In this document: piece after piece, positions 8,467-17,606 of the stretch
How the letters are laid out: every line of letters begins with the position of its first letter
How positions within the stretch are numbered: the first letter of the stretch is position 1
NCBI RefSeq assembly: GCF_012927325.1
Contig: NZ_JABBGI010000012.1
Coordinates: 1 to 64,000, forward strand
Length of the DNA stretch: 64,000 nt
Direction: 5' to 3'
Origin: Chryseobacterium antibioticum
GTDB taxonomy: Bacteria; Bacteroidota; Bacteroidia; Flavobacteriales; Weeksellaceae
Program-made: the position numbers and the translations under genes
The notes under the pieces: model-generated
What the model was told of the DNA's origin: nothing
Databases searched by the model: none
Seen by the model: the letters and a program-made list of their open reading frames with translations, nothing else

Positions 8467-10659
8467 TTGAAGAAATTTCCCTTTTATAAACAGCCGGATG
8501 CTAAAGACTGCGGCCCTACCTGCCTTAGAATCGTAAGTAAGTATTACGGCAGAAGTATCTCCCTGCAGCAGATCCGTACCCTTTCTGAAACGACACGTGA
8601 AGGAAGTAGTCTTTTAGGACTAAGTGATGCATCAGAAGACTTAGGATTCCGTTCCCTTGGGGTCCAGATCGATTTTAATACCCTTGCAGAAGAAGTCCCC
8701 TTCCCCTGCATCGTACACTGGAACAAGAACCACTTTGTTGTTGTTTATAAAATTGATAAAAACAATAAAGTTTACATTTCAGATCCCAGTTACGGGCTGA
8801 TCACTTATACCCGTGAGGAATTTATCAAATTATGGATCGGAGAAAACGCCAACGAAAATACAGAAGAAGGAATTGCCCTTATTCTTGAAACGACGCCCGC
8901 GTTTTTTCAGACTGAATTTGATACAGCGGAGAGTAAAGCCAGTTTCTCTTTCCTATCCAAATATCTGCTTAAATACAAGTCTCTTGTTATACAGCTTGCT
9001 GTAGGTCTTTTGGCTGGAAGTTTACTTTCGCTTATTTTCCCGTTTCTTACCCAGAGTATTGTAGACGTCGGGATACAGAACCAAGATCTTAATTTTATTT
9101 ATGTAGTCCTTCTTGCCCAGATCATGTTGTTCCTGGGAAGAATGGGTATTGAAGTGATCCGGAGCTGGATTCTTCTTCACCTTTCGGCAAGGATCAATAT
9201 CTCTATCATCTCGGATTTCTTTATCAAACTGATGAAGCTTCCCATAAGCTTTTTCGATACCAGAATGACAGGTGATATCATGCAGAGAATCAATGACCAC
9301 CACAGAATCGAACAGTTGTTGACGAGTTCCTCGTTAAATACCCTATTTTCTTTGGTCAACCTGATTATTTTCAGTATTGTACTTTTGTTTTACGACTATA
9401 GACTATTTGTGGTTTATCTTATAGGAGCAGCACTGTATATTGGATGGATCAGCTTTTTCCTGAGTAAGAGAAAGGAATTGGATTATAAAAGATTCTCTCA
9501 GGTTTCTCAGGAGCAAAGCAAGGTAATCGAGCTTATTAACGGTATGCAGGAGATCAAAATGCATAATGCCGAGAAGCAGAAGCGTTGGGACTGGGAATTC
9601 CTGCAGGTAAAATTATTTAAAATAAGAATAAAATCTCTTTCTCTTGAACAGTGGCAGTCTGTGGGAGGAAATTTCATTAACCAGATGAAGGATATTCTGG
9701 TAAGTTTCCTTTCAGCCAAACTCGTATTAGAAGGAAATCTGACTTTAGGTATGATGCTTTCGGTACAGTATATTATCGGACAGTTGAACAGCCCGCTGTT
9801 ACAACTAATCGATTTTATCAAACAGACTCAGGATGCCAAGATCTCCCTTGAAAGATTGGGTGAAATCCATGACAAAGAAGACGAAGAAGACAAAAATGAA
9901 CAGTATGCGGGTGAAATTCCGCAGAAAGACATTGATGTCAGCAACATATCATTCAGATACATCGGATCGGATGTTCCTGTATTTGAAGATCTCAGCCTTA
10001 CGATACCTTATCAGAAAACGACAGCCATTGTAGGCGCCAGCGGAAGTGGAAAAACGACTCTTTTAAAACTTCTGATGAAATTTTACGAACCAACTTCCGG
10101 AGATATCAGACTTGGAAATACCCAGTTGAAAAATATTTCGCCCAGATTCTGGAGAGATCATTGCGGAGTGGTGATGCAGGAAGGATATGTATTTAATGAT
10201 ACGATAGCCAATAATGTAGCGGTAGGAGAAGATTATGTTGATAAACAAAAACTGAGACGTGCCGTGGAAATCGCCAATATTAAAGATTTCATTGAAAGTC
10301 TTCCGTTAAGCTATAATACGAAGATCGGAAACGAGGGTGTAGGCGTGAGTGGTGGTCAGAAGCAAAGACTTTTCATCGCCAGAGCGGTTTATAAATCTCC
10401 GGACTTTATATTTTTTGACGAAGCGACTTCAGCTTTAGATGCGAATAATGAAAAAGTCATTATGGAAAATCTGGAACAGTTCTTTAAAGGTAAAACGGCC
10501 ATTGTTATTGCTCACAGGTTATCAACAGTAAAGCATGCCGATAAAATTATAGTTCTGGATAAAGGTAAAGTGGTAGAGGAAGGCAGCCATGCTGACCTAG
10601 TTGCTTTAAAAGGAGAATACTACAGGCTGGTGAAAAATCAACTGGAATTAGGAAATTAA
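8467..10659 (+). CDS. Peptidase C39-containing ABC transporter
   Basis: A 730-residue bacteriocin-type exporter. Residues 1-125 are a C39 leader peptidase with C15 (QPDAKDCGPTCL), H89 (NKNHFVVV) and D106 (SDPSYG). Residues about 165-440 are the six-helix membrane domain. The ATPase domain has Walker A GASGSGKTT, signature VSGGQKQR, Walker B FIFFDEATS and the switch His in IVIAHRLST. It cleaves after the double glycine and exports the core. The start is TTG at 8467; the ATG at 8454 is out of frame. A weak hairpin (10666-10685) separates it from the adaptor gene. Confidence 0.92.
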   Translation: MKKFPFYKQPDAKDCGPTCLRIVSKYYGRSISLQQIRTLSETTREGSSLLGLSDASEDLGFRSLGVQIDFNTLAEEVPFPCIVHWNKNHFVVVYKIDKNNKVYISDPSYGLITYTREEFIKLWIGENANENTEEGIALILETTPAFFQTEFDTAESKASFSFLSKYLLKYKSLVIQLAVGLLAGSLLSLIFPFLTQSIVDVGIQNQDLNFIYVVLLAQIMLFLGRMGIEVIRSWILLHLSARINISIISDFFIKLMKLPISFFDTRMTGDIMQRINDHHRIEQLLTSSSLNTLFSLVNLIIFSIVLLFYDYRLFVVYLIGAALYIGWISFFLSKRKELDYKRFSQVSQEQSKVIELINGMQEIKMHNAEKQKRWDWEFLQVKLFKIRIKSLSLEQWQSVGGNFINQMKDILVSFLSAKLVLEGNLTLGMMLSVQYIIGQLNSPLLQLIDFIKQTQDAKISLERLGEIHDKEDEEDKNEQYAGEIPQKDIDVSNISFRYIGSDVPVFEDLSLTIPYQKTTAIVGASGSGKTTLLKLLMKFYEPTSGDIRLGNTQLKNISPRFWRDHCGVVMQEGYVFNDTIANNVAVGEDYVDKQKLRRAVEIANIKDFIESLPLSYNTKIGNEGVGVSGGQKQRLFIARAVYKSPDFIFFDEATSALDANNEKVIMENLEQFFKGKTAIVIAHRLSTVKHADKIIVLDKGKVVEEGSHADLVALKGEYYRLVKNQLELGN

Positions 10660-10702
10660 TTTGACTCCCTCTGAAACATGAGGGAAATTTTATCGTAGAA
10701 AC

Positions 10703-12001
10703 ATGAAAGAAGACATCTTAGACAATATTGAACTCCGCTCTGAAAGCGTTCAGGACATTCTTACCCAGCCTCCACATTGGATGATACGCTGGGGAAACAG
10801 CGTTATATTAGTTATACTTTTGCTTATCCTTGCGATGAGCTACATCATTAAATATCCGGAATTTATTTCTGCTCCGGTGATCGTTACTTCACAAAATCCA
10901 CCTGAGAAAATAGAAGCCAGAATGAGCTCAAAAATTGAAAAGATCTTCATCAAGGATCATCAGGAGGTAAAGAAAAATGATGTCCTTATGGTCATGCAGT
11001 CTGCGGCCAATTATAAAGATGTTTTGGAACTGAAAAAGCTGGTGGATTCTATTTCTCCGCAACAGCTTCAAAATTTCCCGATTGCACAGACCTCAAGATT
11101 CAAACTTGGTGAACTGCAGGGAGATTATAACAGTTTTGCCAAAGCTTTCCAAGATGAAGAGCTTTTCACAAGACTTCAGCCATACGCACCGGAAAATATC
11201 GCGGCCAATCAGAGTATTTCAGAATACAGAGTAAGAATCGCTACTTTAAGACAGCAAAAAAGTCTGGAATTGGCGAAATACGAATTATCAAAGAAAAGTT
11301 ATCAGAGATCTCAGGAACTGTTCAATCAGGGAGTGATTGCTTCTGTGGAACTTGAAAATGAAAAAATAAAATTTCTTCAGGCTCAGCAGAATCTCGAAAA
11401 TCTCAATATTTCTATCTCCCAGATGGATGAAGGGATTTCCAATTTAAATAAAACGAAAAGCGGAACTGCCATTAATACGGAAAAAGATAAAATCACTTAT
11501 TCCTCTCAAACTTTACAGCTTTTCGAACAGCTTCGTAAATCTTTAAAACAATGGGAACAGAATTATCTGGTGATTTCTTCTACAGATGGTATGGCCAGTT
11601 TTCAGCAGTTTTTCGGTGAAAATCAGTTTGTAAAAGCGGCAGAGCCAATCCTTTCCATACTTCCGACAAACAAAGAAAAGCTGGTAGGCAGAATGTCTGT
11701 CCCTACCGTTAATTCAGGAAAGGTCCTTACAGGCCAAAAGGTATTGATCAAACTTGATAACTACCGTTTCCAGGAGTATGGTATTGTGGAAGGAAAAGTA
11801 CAGAATATTTCTCTTATCCCCGATGATAAAGGAAACTATTATGTAGATATTACTCTTCCTAAAGGATTAAAAACCAGTTACAATAAAAAGCTTGTTTTTG
11901 ACAAAGAACTCAGAGGTAATGCAGAGATCGTAACACAGGATTTACGACTTATTGAAAGATTCTTCTATCAGATCAGAAAACTATTGGGATACCAGAGTTA
12001 A
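10703..12001 (+). CDS. HlyD family membrane fusion protein
   Basis: A 432-residue periplasmic adaptor. One N-terminal membrane helix (about 28-48) is followed by a biotinyl-lipoyl-like half (KIEKIFIKDHQEVKKNDVLMV), a long alpha-hairpin (about 170-290, heptad-rich) and a C-terminal beta domain. It should bridge the C39 ABC exporter to an outer-membrane channel. No TolC-like gene is encoded here, so a channel from elsewhere must be used. It follows the exporter by 43 bases and is the last gene of the locus. Confidence 0.88.
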   Translation: MKEDILDNIELRSESVQDILTQPPHWMIRWGNSVILVILLLILAMSYIIKYPEFISAPVIVTSQNPPEKIEARMSSKIEKIFIKDHQEVKKNDVLMVMQSAANYKDVLELKKLVDSISPQQLQNFPIAQTSRFKLGELQGDYNSFAKAFQDEELFTRLQPYAPENIAANQSISEYRVRIATLRQQKSLELAKYELSKKSYQRSQELFNQGVIASVELENEKIKFLQAQQNLENLNISISQMDEGISNLNKTKSGTAINTEKDKITYSSQTLQLFEQLRKSLKQWEQNYLVISSTDGMASFQQFFGENQFVKAAEPILSILPTNKEKLVGRMSVPTVNSGKVLTGQKVLIKLDNYRFQEYGIVEGKVQNISLIPDDKGNYYVDITLPKGLKTSYNKKLVFDKELRGNAEIVTQDLRLIERFFYQIRKLLGYQS

Positions 12002-12022
12002 CGTATTTCTTACAGATATCAA

Positions 12023-12058
12023 AAACCGCGGCTCTTATAAGTCGCGGTTTTGCTTTTT
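12023..12058 (+). terminator. Terminator after the export locus
   Basis: AAACCGCG (12023-12030) pairs with CGCGGTTT (12043-12050), followed by TGCTTTTT. Confidence 0.65.
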
Positions 12059-12089
12059 ATAACATTGAATGTACTGTAAATAGATTGTA

Positions 12090-12590
12090 TTCTACATTTA
12101 TTTCCCAGGTTTAATGTAATCCGTCGGATTCTTCTGTGCTCATACCAAAGCATTCTTATGGCAGGTCCATACACTGTTTTTCCTGGATATAGGTTTCCAT
12201 TTAGGAGATACCCCGATCCATAAGCGGCGCTGTCTTATTATTGTTTCCGTCCTGAATCGGGTTTTCCGATCATTGTATATTAATCAGCTAATAATGATTT
12301 AGGATTGCTCGCTTTGATCATATTGCTGATCTGCTTATTTAGATTTTGTATTTCCGGCGTAATGGCATTATTAGCTATAAGCAATACTCCGATATATGAA
12401 AAAGAGCATTCACCTTGTCTATGATCATGCTTAAAATTGCAGAGAAATAGATGTTGTTAATCAACAATTCATTTCTTCCTTGTCCTTAATTTACTTAAAG
12501 GCTTGGCGCCAAAATACGTACGTATAATCCCCAAGTTTCTCTGCCGGTTCTTTTTAATTCATTATTTTAATCTCTGTACTGTAAGAATCC
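12090..12590 (-). pseudogene. Possible decayed gene, unrecognised
   Basis: This 500-base stretch has no intact gene, but minus-strand fragments look like former coding sequence. One open stretch ending in TAA at about 12280 reads SYIGVLLIANNAITPEI then SNMIKASNPKSLLAD. Another fragment further left reads YGSGYLLNGNLYPGKTVYG. They lie in different frames separated by stops. I cannot name the family. It may be the remnant of a gene that once stood before the tRNA. Confidence 0.3.
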
Positions 12591-12599
12591 TTTAAATAA

Positions 12600-12633
12600 A
12601 AAAGGGAGAGTAATATGTATTACTTTCCCTCTT
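12600..12633 (-). terminator. Terminator after tRNA-Met
   Basis: GGGAGAGTAAT and ATTACTTTCCC form an 11-bp stem with one G-U pair; on the minus strand it is followed by TTTTTTATTT. Confidence 0.6.
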
Positions 12634-12637
12634 ATTG

Positions 12638-12711
12638 TAGCGAAGACGGGAATTGAACCCGTGACCTCAGGGTTATGAATCCTGCGCTCTAACCAACTGA
12701 GCTACCTCGCC
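12638..12711 (-). tRNA. tRNA-Met (anticodon CAT)
   Basis: The minus strand folds as a cloverleaf of 74 bases. The acceptor is GGCGAGG paired with CTTCGCT (two G-U pairs), the D arm GCTC/GAGC, the anticodon loop TTCATAA, and the T arm contains GGTTCAATTCC. The discriminator is A and CCA is not encoded. CAT is carried by elongator and initiator tRNA-Met and by tRNA-Ile2. The first acceptor pair is G-U, not the mismatch usual for initiators, so elongator Met is favoured. Confidence 0.9.
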
Positions 12712-12755
12712 GTTTTGGTGGTGCAAATATAGAAAATATTTGTTTACCACCAAAA

Positions 12756-14048
12756 TTATTTTAACTTAAAATATTCTAAAACATCTCCCACGTGGTCTGG
12801 TTTATTGATTATCTTATTGTTAGCATCTAAAATAAAATACGTCGGAGTTGCATGAACATTATAGGTATCTACATAACTACTGTTCCATCCTCTTAATTCT
12901 GAATCATTGATCCAAGGAAATGCAGCAATCTTTTGAGTATATGAAGTCTTATCCGTATCTAAAGACAGACCAATAACCTGAATATTTTTCGCTTTTAAAT
13001 CACTGTATTTTGCTAAAATCTGTGGCAGCTCTGTCTCACAGTGTGAACATGTAGATGACCAGAAAACAATCACTTTTTTATCTGCTTTCACATCATAAAG
13101 AGACTTAGCAGATGTATTGGTCGCGGACTGGAATTTAACGTTAGGAAATGCAGCTCCCATTTCAACATTCGCATTGGATTTTAAAGTCGTAGCAAGCCTG
13201 TCAGTGATAGTACATTTAAGATTCTTGGCAAGGGTTAGATACTTAGTCTTAAACTCTTCCATGTCATAGGCATCAAAAATGTCGATAAGTTCCGACAGAA
13301 CAGTCTGCCCTCTCGGAGTTTCTACCTTTAAACGGTCTAACAAGGTATCTACTGAACCGGCAACATTAGTATTTCCTCCTGAATTAAGATATGAAACTAA
13401 AACAGGTCTCAAAAGAGATGAGGACTCAAGCATGTCGTTAGACTTATCCAGGAAGTTGACAATATCGTCCTGAGCTACTTTTTTAGCAGGATCTGTAGAA
13501 TTAGACAGGAACTTACTGTAATTGGTATTATAATAAGAAACAAACGGATGCTGTGCTGCATCAACACTATTACCCGTCCCTGAAAGTCTGCTAATTTCTG
13601 TTTTCAGCGCTTTGCCAAATTCTGTATTGTCCTTATAATATTCTTTGATCTGTGCTAATGCCGGAAGAATAAGTTCTTTTTTCTGCGAACCTTCCTGCTG
13701 TTTGCTCATAAGATCATTAGCTTCATCAAGGTATGTTACGTCCGTGATCTTATTATTCTGAACATCAAGTTTTACACTTACATTTTTATTCTCAGAAATA
13801 AAGCTTACTGCATTATTTGAAGTAGGAAAATACACTTTCATCATTCCCATATAATGGCCTGGGTATTTGAAAGTCCATGTATTATTCTTGCTCTGTTCTT
13901 TGGTAACGATTATATCTTTCGAACCGTTTAATGTATATAGAATAGCATCTTGATCTTTAAATTCTGCAGGAGCCTGTACTGTAACTGTAAACTGGGCCTG
14001 CAGAGAAAATGCAGCTAATACTGCAGATAATATATATATCTTTTTCAT
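12756..14048 (-). CDS. TlpA-like thiol-disulfide oxidoreductase
   Basis: A 430-residue exported protein with a signal peptide (cleavage near SLQAQ, residues 1-18), a mixed N-terminal domain (19-290) and a C-terminal thioredoxin fold of the AhpC/TSA-TlpA type. The redox site is FWSSTCSHCETELP, that is CSHC, with the cis-Pro region HATPTYFIL. Such proteins usually reduce periplasmic disulfides in cytochrome maturation or stress. The partner is unknown. It is separated from the genes to its right by a strong terminator. Confidence 0.8.
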   Translation of the reverse strand: MKKIYILSAVLAAFSLQAQFTVTVQAPAEFKDQDAILYTLNGSKDIIVTKEQSKNNTWTFKYPGHYMGMMKVYFPTSNNAVSFISENKNVSVKLDVQNNKITDVTYLDEANDLMSKQQEGSQKKELILPALAQIKEYYKDNTEFGKALKTEISRLSGTGNSVDAAQHPFVSYYNTNYSKFLSNSTDPAKKVAQDDIVNFLDKSNDMLESSSLLRPVLVSYLNSGGNTNVAGSVDTLLDRLKVETPRGQTVLSELIDIFDAYDMEEFKTKYLTLAKNLKCTITDRLATTLKSNANVEMGAAFPNVKFQSATNTSAKSLYDVKADKKVIVFWSSTCSHCETELPQILAKYSDLKAKNIQVIGLSLDTDKTSYTQKIAAFPWINDSELRGWNSSYVDTYNVHATPTYFILDANNKIINKPDHVGDVLEYFKLK

Positions 14049-14063
14049 AGAGTAAAAATAAAA

Positions 14064-14089
14064 AAACTCTCTGATTAATCAGAGAGTTT
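14064..14089 (-). terminator. Strong palindromic terminator
   Basis: A perfect 26-base palindrome centred on ATTAAT (arms AAACTCTCTGATT) is followed on the minus strand by a run of seven T. It ends the transcript of the surface-protein operon to its right. Confidence 0.7.
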
Positions 14090-14109
14090 AATGCTATTTT
14101 AATAAAATT

Positions 14110-14331
14110 TTAGGCTTTTAGGCTCTTCAATTTCTTTGTATAGAATAAAATAAGTGCAATTGCAACTACAGACAATATGTAAACATACATATCGATAGGT
14201 GATGCAGCTCCTCCCGGTCCAACTCCTCCGGTACCACCACCACCCGGAACAGGTGGGATTTCATCATCTGCCTTGACCAGTAGAACAGCGAAGAGAAAAA
14301 GAGCGGATAATAGTTTACTAGTAATTTTCAT
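14110..14331 (-). CDS. Small PID-CTERM-like exported protein
   Basis: A 73-residue protein with a signal peptide (about 1-21), a Pro/Gly-rich linker (IPPVPGGGGTGGVGPGG), the motif SPID and a C-terminal membrane helix (about 48-65) ending in basic residues. This tripartite end resembles the PID-CTERM sorting signal of flavobacteria. It starts 5 bases after the stop of the T9SS surface protein gene, so the two are probably one operon. Function is unknown; the mature part is almost only linker. Confidence 0.65.
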   Translation of the reverse strand: MKITSKLLSALFLFAVLLVKADDEIPPVPGGGGTGGVGPGGAASPIDMYVYILSVVAIALILFYTKKLKSLKA

Positions 14332-14336
14332 AATAT

Positions 14337-16280
14337 TTATTTTAAGATTTTAGTGTTAACAGTTTCTCCCTTATCAGAAACAATTTTTACAACGTAAGAA
14401 TTTTTAATAGCGCCGTTAAGCTCAATTACAAAATCCCTAGATGCATCCACTGCTTTTTTAGAGATAACCAGTTTCCCACTCATATCATAAACTTCAATAT
14501 CTGCTTTTTTCCAGTTTGGATCGAATCTAACAATGTAGTTGGTAATCTCTGGATTGTATACCACCATTGTTCTTGAAGGTGTAGTGGTTGCATCTTTCGT
14601 TGCTAACACCACATTACTTGGTTCACCGTAATATAAATCATAAGATGAAACAGCGTTAGGTGCAATACCTCCCTGTTTTGCTTGCTGTACAGTACCGTTA
14701 GATGCTTTATAATAGAAGCCGATACCTGCAGAAAGTAGGTGAGTTCCTGCTGGAACTAACTGTCCGTTTTCTCTTATTTCAAATTTATAAGATTTTACTT
14801 TATCCGTCTTGTAATTTACAAGTTTAACATTTTTACCAGCAAAGTTACTTTCATTGGCTTCGTTGATGTATAACCAATATTGACCTGTATAATTCGTATC
14901 ATATCCTCCATTTAAAGCTTCTTCAAATGTACCGATCATGTTTTCACTTGTAGACGTTGCCTGAACTGTATTGGCTACAGAAGTCTGGTGACCCGTAGTA
15001 AAATTAGGCGAAACTACATAATACGTTCTTGCTATTTCTTTTCCATTAGCGTCTAAACCAATTACACCAAGTTGTTTTACAGTTCCTTCAATGCTTTTAC
15101 TGCCATTTTTTGCAGCAGTAACACTGTAGTCAGTTGTTTCAGCTCTTACGGTTTGGTTAAATCTTCTAAGGGTATTAAAATTCAGAGTCTGCGCAGCAGA
15201 AGTTCTTAACTTCAATACGAAAGTCTGCATTGGTTTGATAATCATTCCAATATCTCCGACAGGAACTCCTCCTGGAGTAGTGTAAGTCTGAATTAATGCT
15301 CCTGAACTGTATGCATTTCCTTGAGACCCTACAGTTACTGTACCCGGATCATATCTCACACCCCATATATTAGAGATGTTGTTTCCGTCACTAACTCCTC
15401 CTGTACCTCCTCCTTCTGTGTAACCTATTCTTGACAGGTCAAGATTAGTTAAGAAAGGGTTTCCAAACTGGTAAATATTTTTACCATATGTGTTGGCCCA
15501 AGGAGTAATTGACACTTCGAACTGATCCTGTAGATAGGTATTATACCTTTCATTGTAGCCATTGATCGCATTCCCACTTGCACCGAAACTAACATTCCCT
15601 CCGTTTTGAAGTGTTGTGCTGCTTGCTAGTGTAGTATAAGGGCGACCATTAATGGTACGAAGCGCGCTACTTGTGTCCAAATTATTATTGGCAGATCCCA
15701 GCATATAATATGTGGTACCATCACTAGTAGGAACAGCTAAATCCGTAAAATCGGCAACAGCTGCTGTGTTGTTCCATTTTAAGATTTCGTTTCGGCTTCT
15801 TCTTACAGTTCCGAATGTTTTACCAAGCTCAGTGGATAATGTATTCAAAGATTTACCAGAGAACGGCATTGCCACCTGCTGATAAAAATTTCCATCACCA
15901 TGCTTCTTGGTTCTGAATTCTTTACTTACGACTCCAGTAATCTGTCCCTGGCTTAAACCATCAACATATAACTGTCCATAAGTAGATACGTCGTCGGTAG
16001 CCGTAGGAGTATTAAGCCTTAAAATAATATTTCCACCATCGGTTTTATCTCCACCGCCAGTATCAATTGTTTTAAAAGCATCTCCGGCTGCACCTACAAC
16101 CATGACATTTCCGTGCACGTCCAAAAGGCCATTACCTTTTGTCTGAACACCTCCACCACTATAAACAAGGGTGCCTTCGCTCACATACATATTAGCATTA
16201 GTGTCAACATGACATAATATCTGCGCCTGAACAGAGTAACTAATTGCTAAAAGACCTATAGCAAATAAACTTTTTCTCAT
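14337..16280 (-). CDS. T9SS-sorted cell-surface protein
   Basis: A 647-residue protein with a signal peptide (1-19, ending VQAQ), a Gly/Thr/Ser/Asn-rich beta body, and a C-terminal type A T9SS sorting domain (about 575-647: DIEVYDMSGKLV, then KNSYVVKIVSDKG and a final KILK). It should cross the outer membrane by the type IX system and be anchored or released. The body suggests an adhesin or surface layer component, but no enzymatic motif is seen. It is cotranscribed with the PID-CTERM protein. Confidence 0.75.
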   Translation of the reverse strand: MRKSLFAIGLLAISYSVQAQILCHVDTNANMYVSEGTLVYSGGGVQTKGNGLLDVHGNVMVVGAAGDAFKTIDTGGGDKTDGGNIILRLNTPTATDDVSTYGQLYVDGLSQGQITGVVSKEFRTKKHGDGNFYQQVAMPFSGKSLNTLSTELGKTFGTVRRSRNEILKWNNTAAVADFTDLAVPTSDGTTYYMLGSANNNLDTSSALRTINGRPYTTLASSTTLQNGGNVSFGASGNAINGYNERYNTYLQDQFEVSITPWANTYGKNIYQFGNPFLTNLDLSRIGYTEGGGTGGVSDGNNISNIWGVRYDPGTVTVGSQGNAYSSGALIQTYTTPGGVPVGDIGMIIKPMQTFVLKLRTSAAQTLNFNTLRRFNQTVRAETTDYSVTAAKNGSKSIEGTVKQLGVIGLDANGKEIARTYYVVSPNFTTGHQTSVANTVQATSTSENMIGTFEEALNGGYDTNYTGQYWLYINEANESNFAGKNVKLVNYKTDKVKSYKFEIRENGQLVPAGTHLLSAGIGFYYKASNGTVQQAKQGGIAPNAVSSYDLYYGEPSNVVLATKDATTTPSRTMVVYNPEITNYIVRFDPNWKKADIEVYDMSGKLVISKKAVDASRDFVIELNGAIKNSYVVKIVSDKGETVNTKILK

Positions 16281-16318
16281 TGTATAAATTATTTGTGTGT
16301 TAATACAATCTTCACCCG

Positions 16319-16326
16319 CAAAGGTA
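16319..16326 (-). promoter_or_regulatory. -7 promoter element of the surface-protein operon
   Basis: On the minus strand TACCTTTG fits TAnnTTTG and lies about 40 bases before the ATG at 16280. The -33 region is only A/T-rich. Confidence 0.5.
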
Positions 16327-16355
16327 AGATTTTTTTTGGTAGAAAAAAAAATATT

Positions 16356-17546
16356 TTATTTTTTAACAAAAATATTATCTTCCGTTAATATAATTTCTTT
16401 CTCTTCTCCTATTGAAAACATATAATCTTCCAGTACTTTTTCCGTTGTTCCTCTTAAGCCTCTGGCGCCCAATCCTTTTTCAATAGTTTCTTCTACGATC
16501 TTTTCAATGGCACCATCTGTGAAAACCAAATTGGCACCGTCCATTTTGAACAGTTCTACAAACTGGTTGATGATTGAATTCTTAGGTTCTTTCATGATTC
16601 TTACCATAGTCTCTTTAGTCAATTTATCAAGGTAGGTAATGATCGGGAATCTGCCTAAAAGCTCAGGAATTAATCCAAAAGTACGAAGATCAATCGCATT
16701 AATATGAGTCAGGATATATTCCTCTTCATCAGTTTTATTGATCTTTTCAGAGCTGAATCCTATCGCCTGTTTGTTCATTCTTCTTTCGATGATCTCTTTG
16801 ATCCCATCAAAAGCTCCTCCTGCAATAAACAGGATATTCTGAGTATTTACCTGGATGTATTTCTGGTCCGGGTGTTTTCTTCCTCCCTGAGGCGGAACAT
16901 TGACAATACTTCCTTCCAGAAGTTTCAGTAGTCCCTGCTGTACCCCTTCTCCTGAAACGTCTCTTGTAAGACTTGGGTTATCTGATTTTCTTGCAATTTT
17001 ATCGATTTCGTCAATAAATACAATTCCTCTTTCTGCTTTTTCCACATCATAATCAGCCACCATAAGAAGTCTTGAAAGGATACTTTCCACATCCTCCCCT
17101 ACATACCCTGCCTCTGTCAGAATAGTAGCATCTACGATACAGAAAGGAACATTAAGTTCTCTAGCAATGGTTTTTGCCAGAAGAGTTTTCCCTGTACCGG
17201 TCTCACCTATCATAATGATATTTGATTTTTCCAGTTCTACTTCCCTGTTTTCATCTTTAGCGTGAAGAAGTCTTTTATAATGATTGTATACCGCGATCGA
17301 AAGCTGTTTTTTTGCCTGATCCTGTCCAATAACATATTGGTTAAGAAATTCTTTGATTTCTTTTGGTTTCTTAAGTTCGTCTATATTTTCTGCAGGAGAA
17401 GAAGACCCTGTTTTAGAAACACTGTCTTTTACAATAACGTGTGCCTGTTCTATGCAGTTTTCACAGATAAATCCGCTCTGTCCAGAAATAAGCATCTGTA
17501 CTTCATTTCTTTTTCTACCACAGAATGAACATTGGTTTGAATTCAT
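16356..17546 (-). CDS. clpX: ATP-dependent Clp protease ATP-binding subunit ClpX
   Basis: A 396-residue AAA+ unfoldase that feeds substrates to ClpP. The N-terminal zinc domain has CSFCGRKR and CENC. The ATPase has Walker A GETGTGKT, Walker B IVFIDEID, pore loop GYVGED and sensor 2 near GARGLRG. The length is usual for the family. No clpP lies beside it here. It follows the HIT gene on the same strand, with a strong hairpin in between. Confidence 0.97.
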   Translation of the reverse strand: MNSNQCSFCGRKRNEVQMLISGQSGFICENCIEQAHVIVKDSVSKTGSSSPAENIDELKKPKEIKEFLNQYVIGQDQAKKQLSIAVYNHYKRLLHAKDENREVELEKSNIIMIGETGTGKTLLAKTIARELNVPFCIVDATILTEAGYVGEDVESILSRLLMVADYDVEKAERGIVFIDEIDKIARKSDNPSLTRDVSGEGVQQGLLKLLEGSIVNVPPQGGRKHPDQKYIQVNTQNILFIAGGAFDGIKEIIERRMNKQAIGFSSEKINKTDEEEYILTHINAIDLRTFGLIPELLGRFPIITYLDKLTKETMVRIMKEPKNSIINQFVELFKMDGANLVFTDGAIEKIVEETIEKGLGARGLRGTTEKVLEDYMFSIGEEKEIILTEDNIFVKK

Positions 17547-17567
17547 ACTATATTATATATGTTAAAG

Positions 17568-17599
17568 AAAATCGTAAAAAATTTCTTTTTTACGATTTT
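17568..17599 (-). terminator. Hairpin between the HIT gene and clpX
   Basis: A perfect 14-bp stem, AAAATCGTAAAAAA with TTTTTTACGATTTT, around a 4-base loop. It should limit read-through from the HIT and greA genes into clpX. Confidence 0.55.
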
Positions 17600-17606
17600 A
17601 TGCTTT

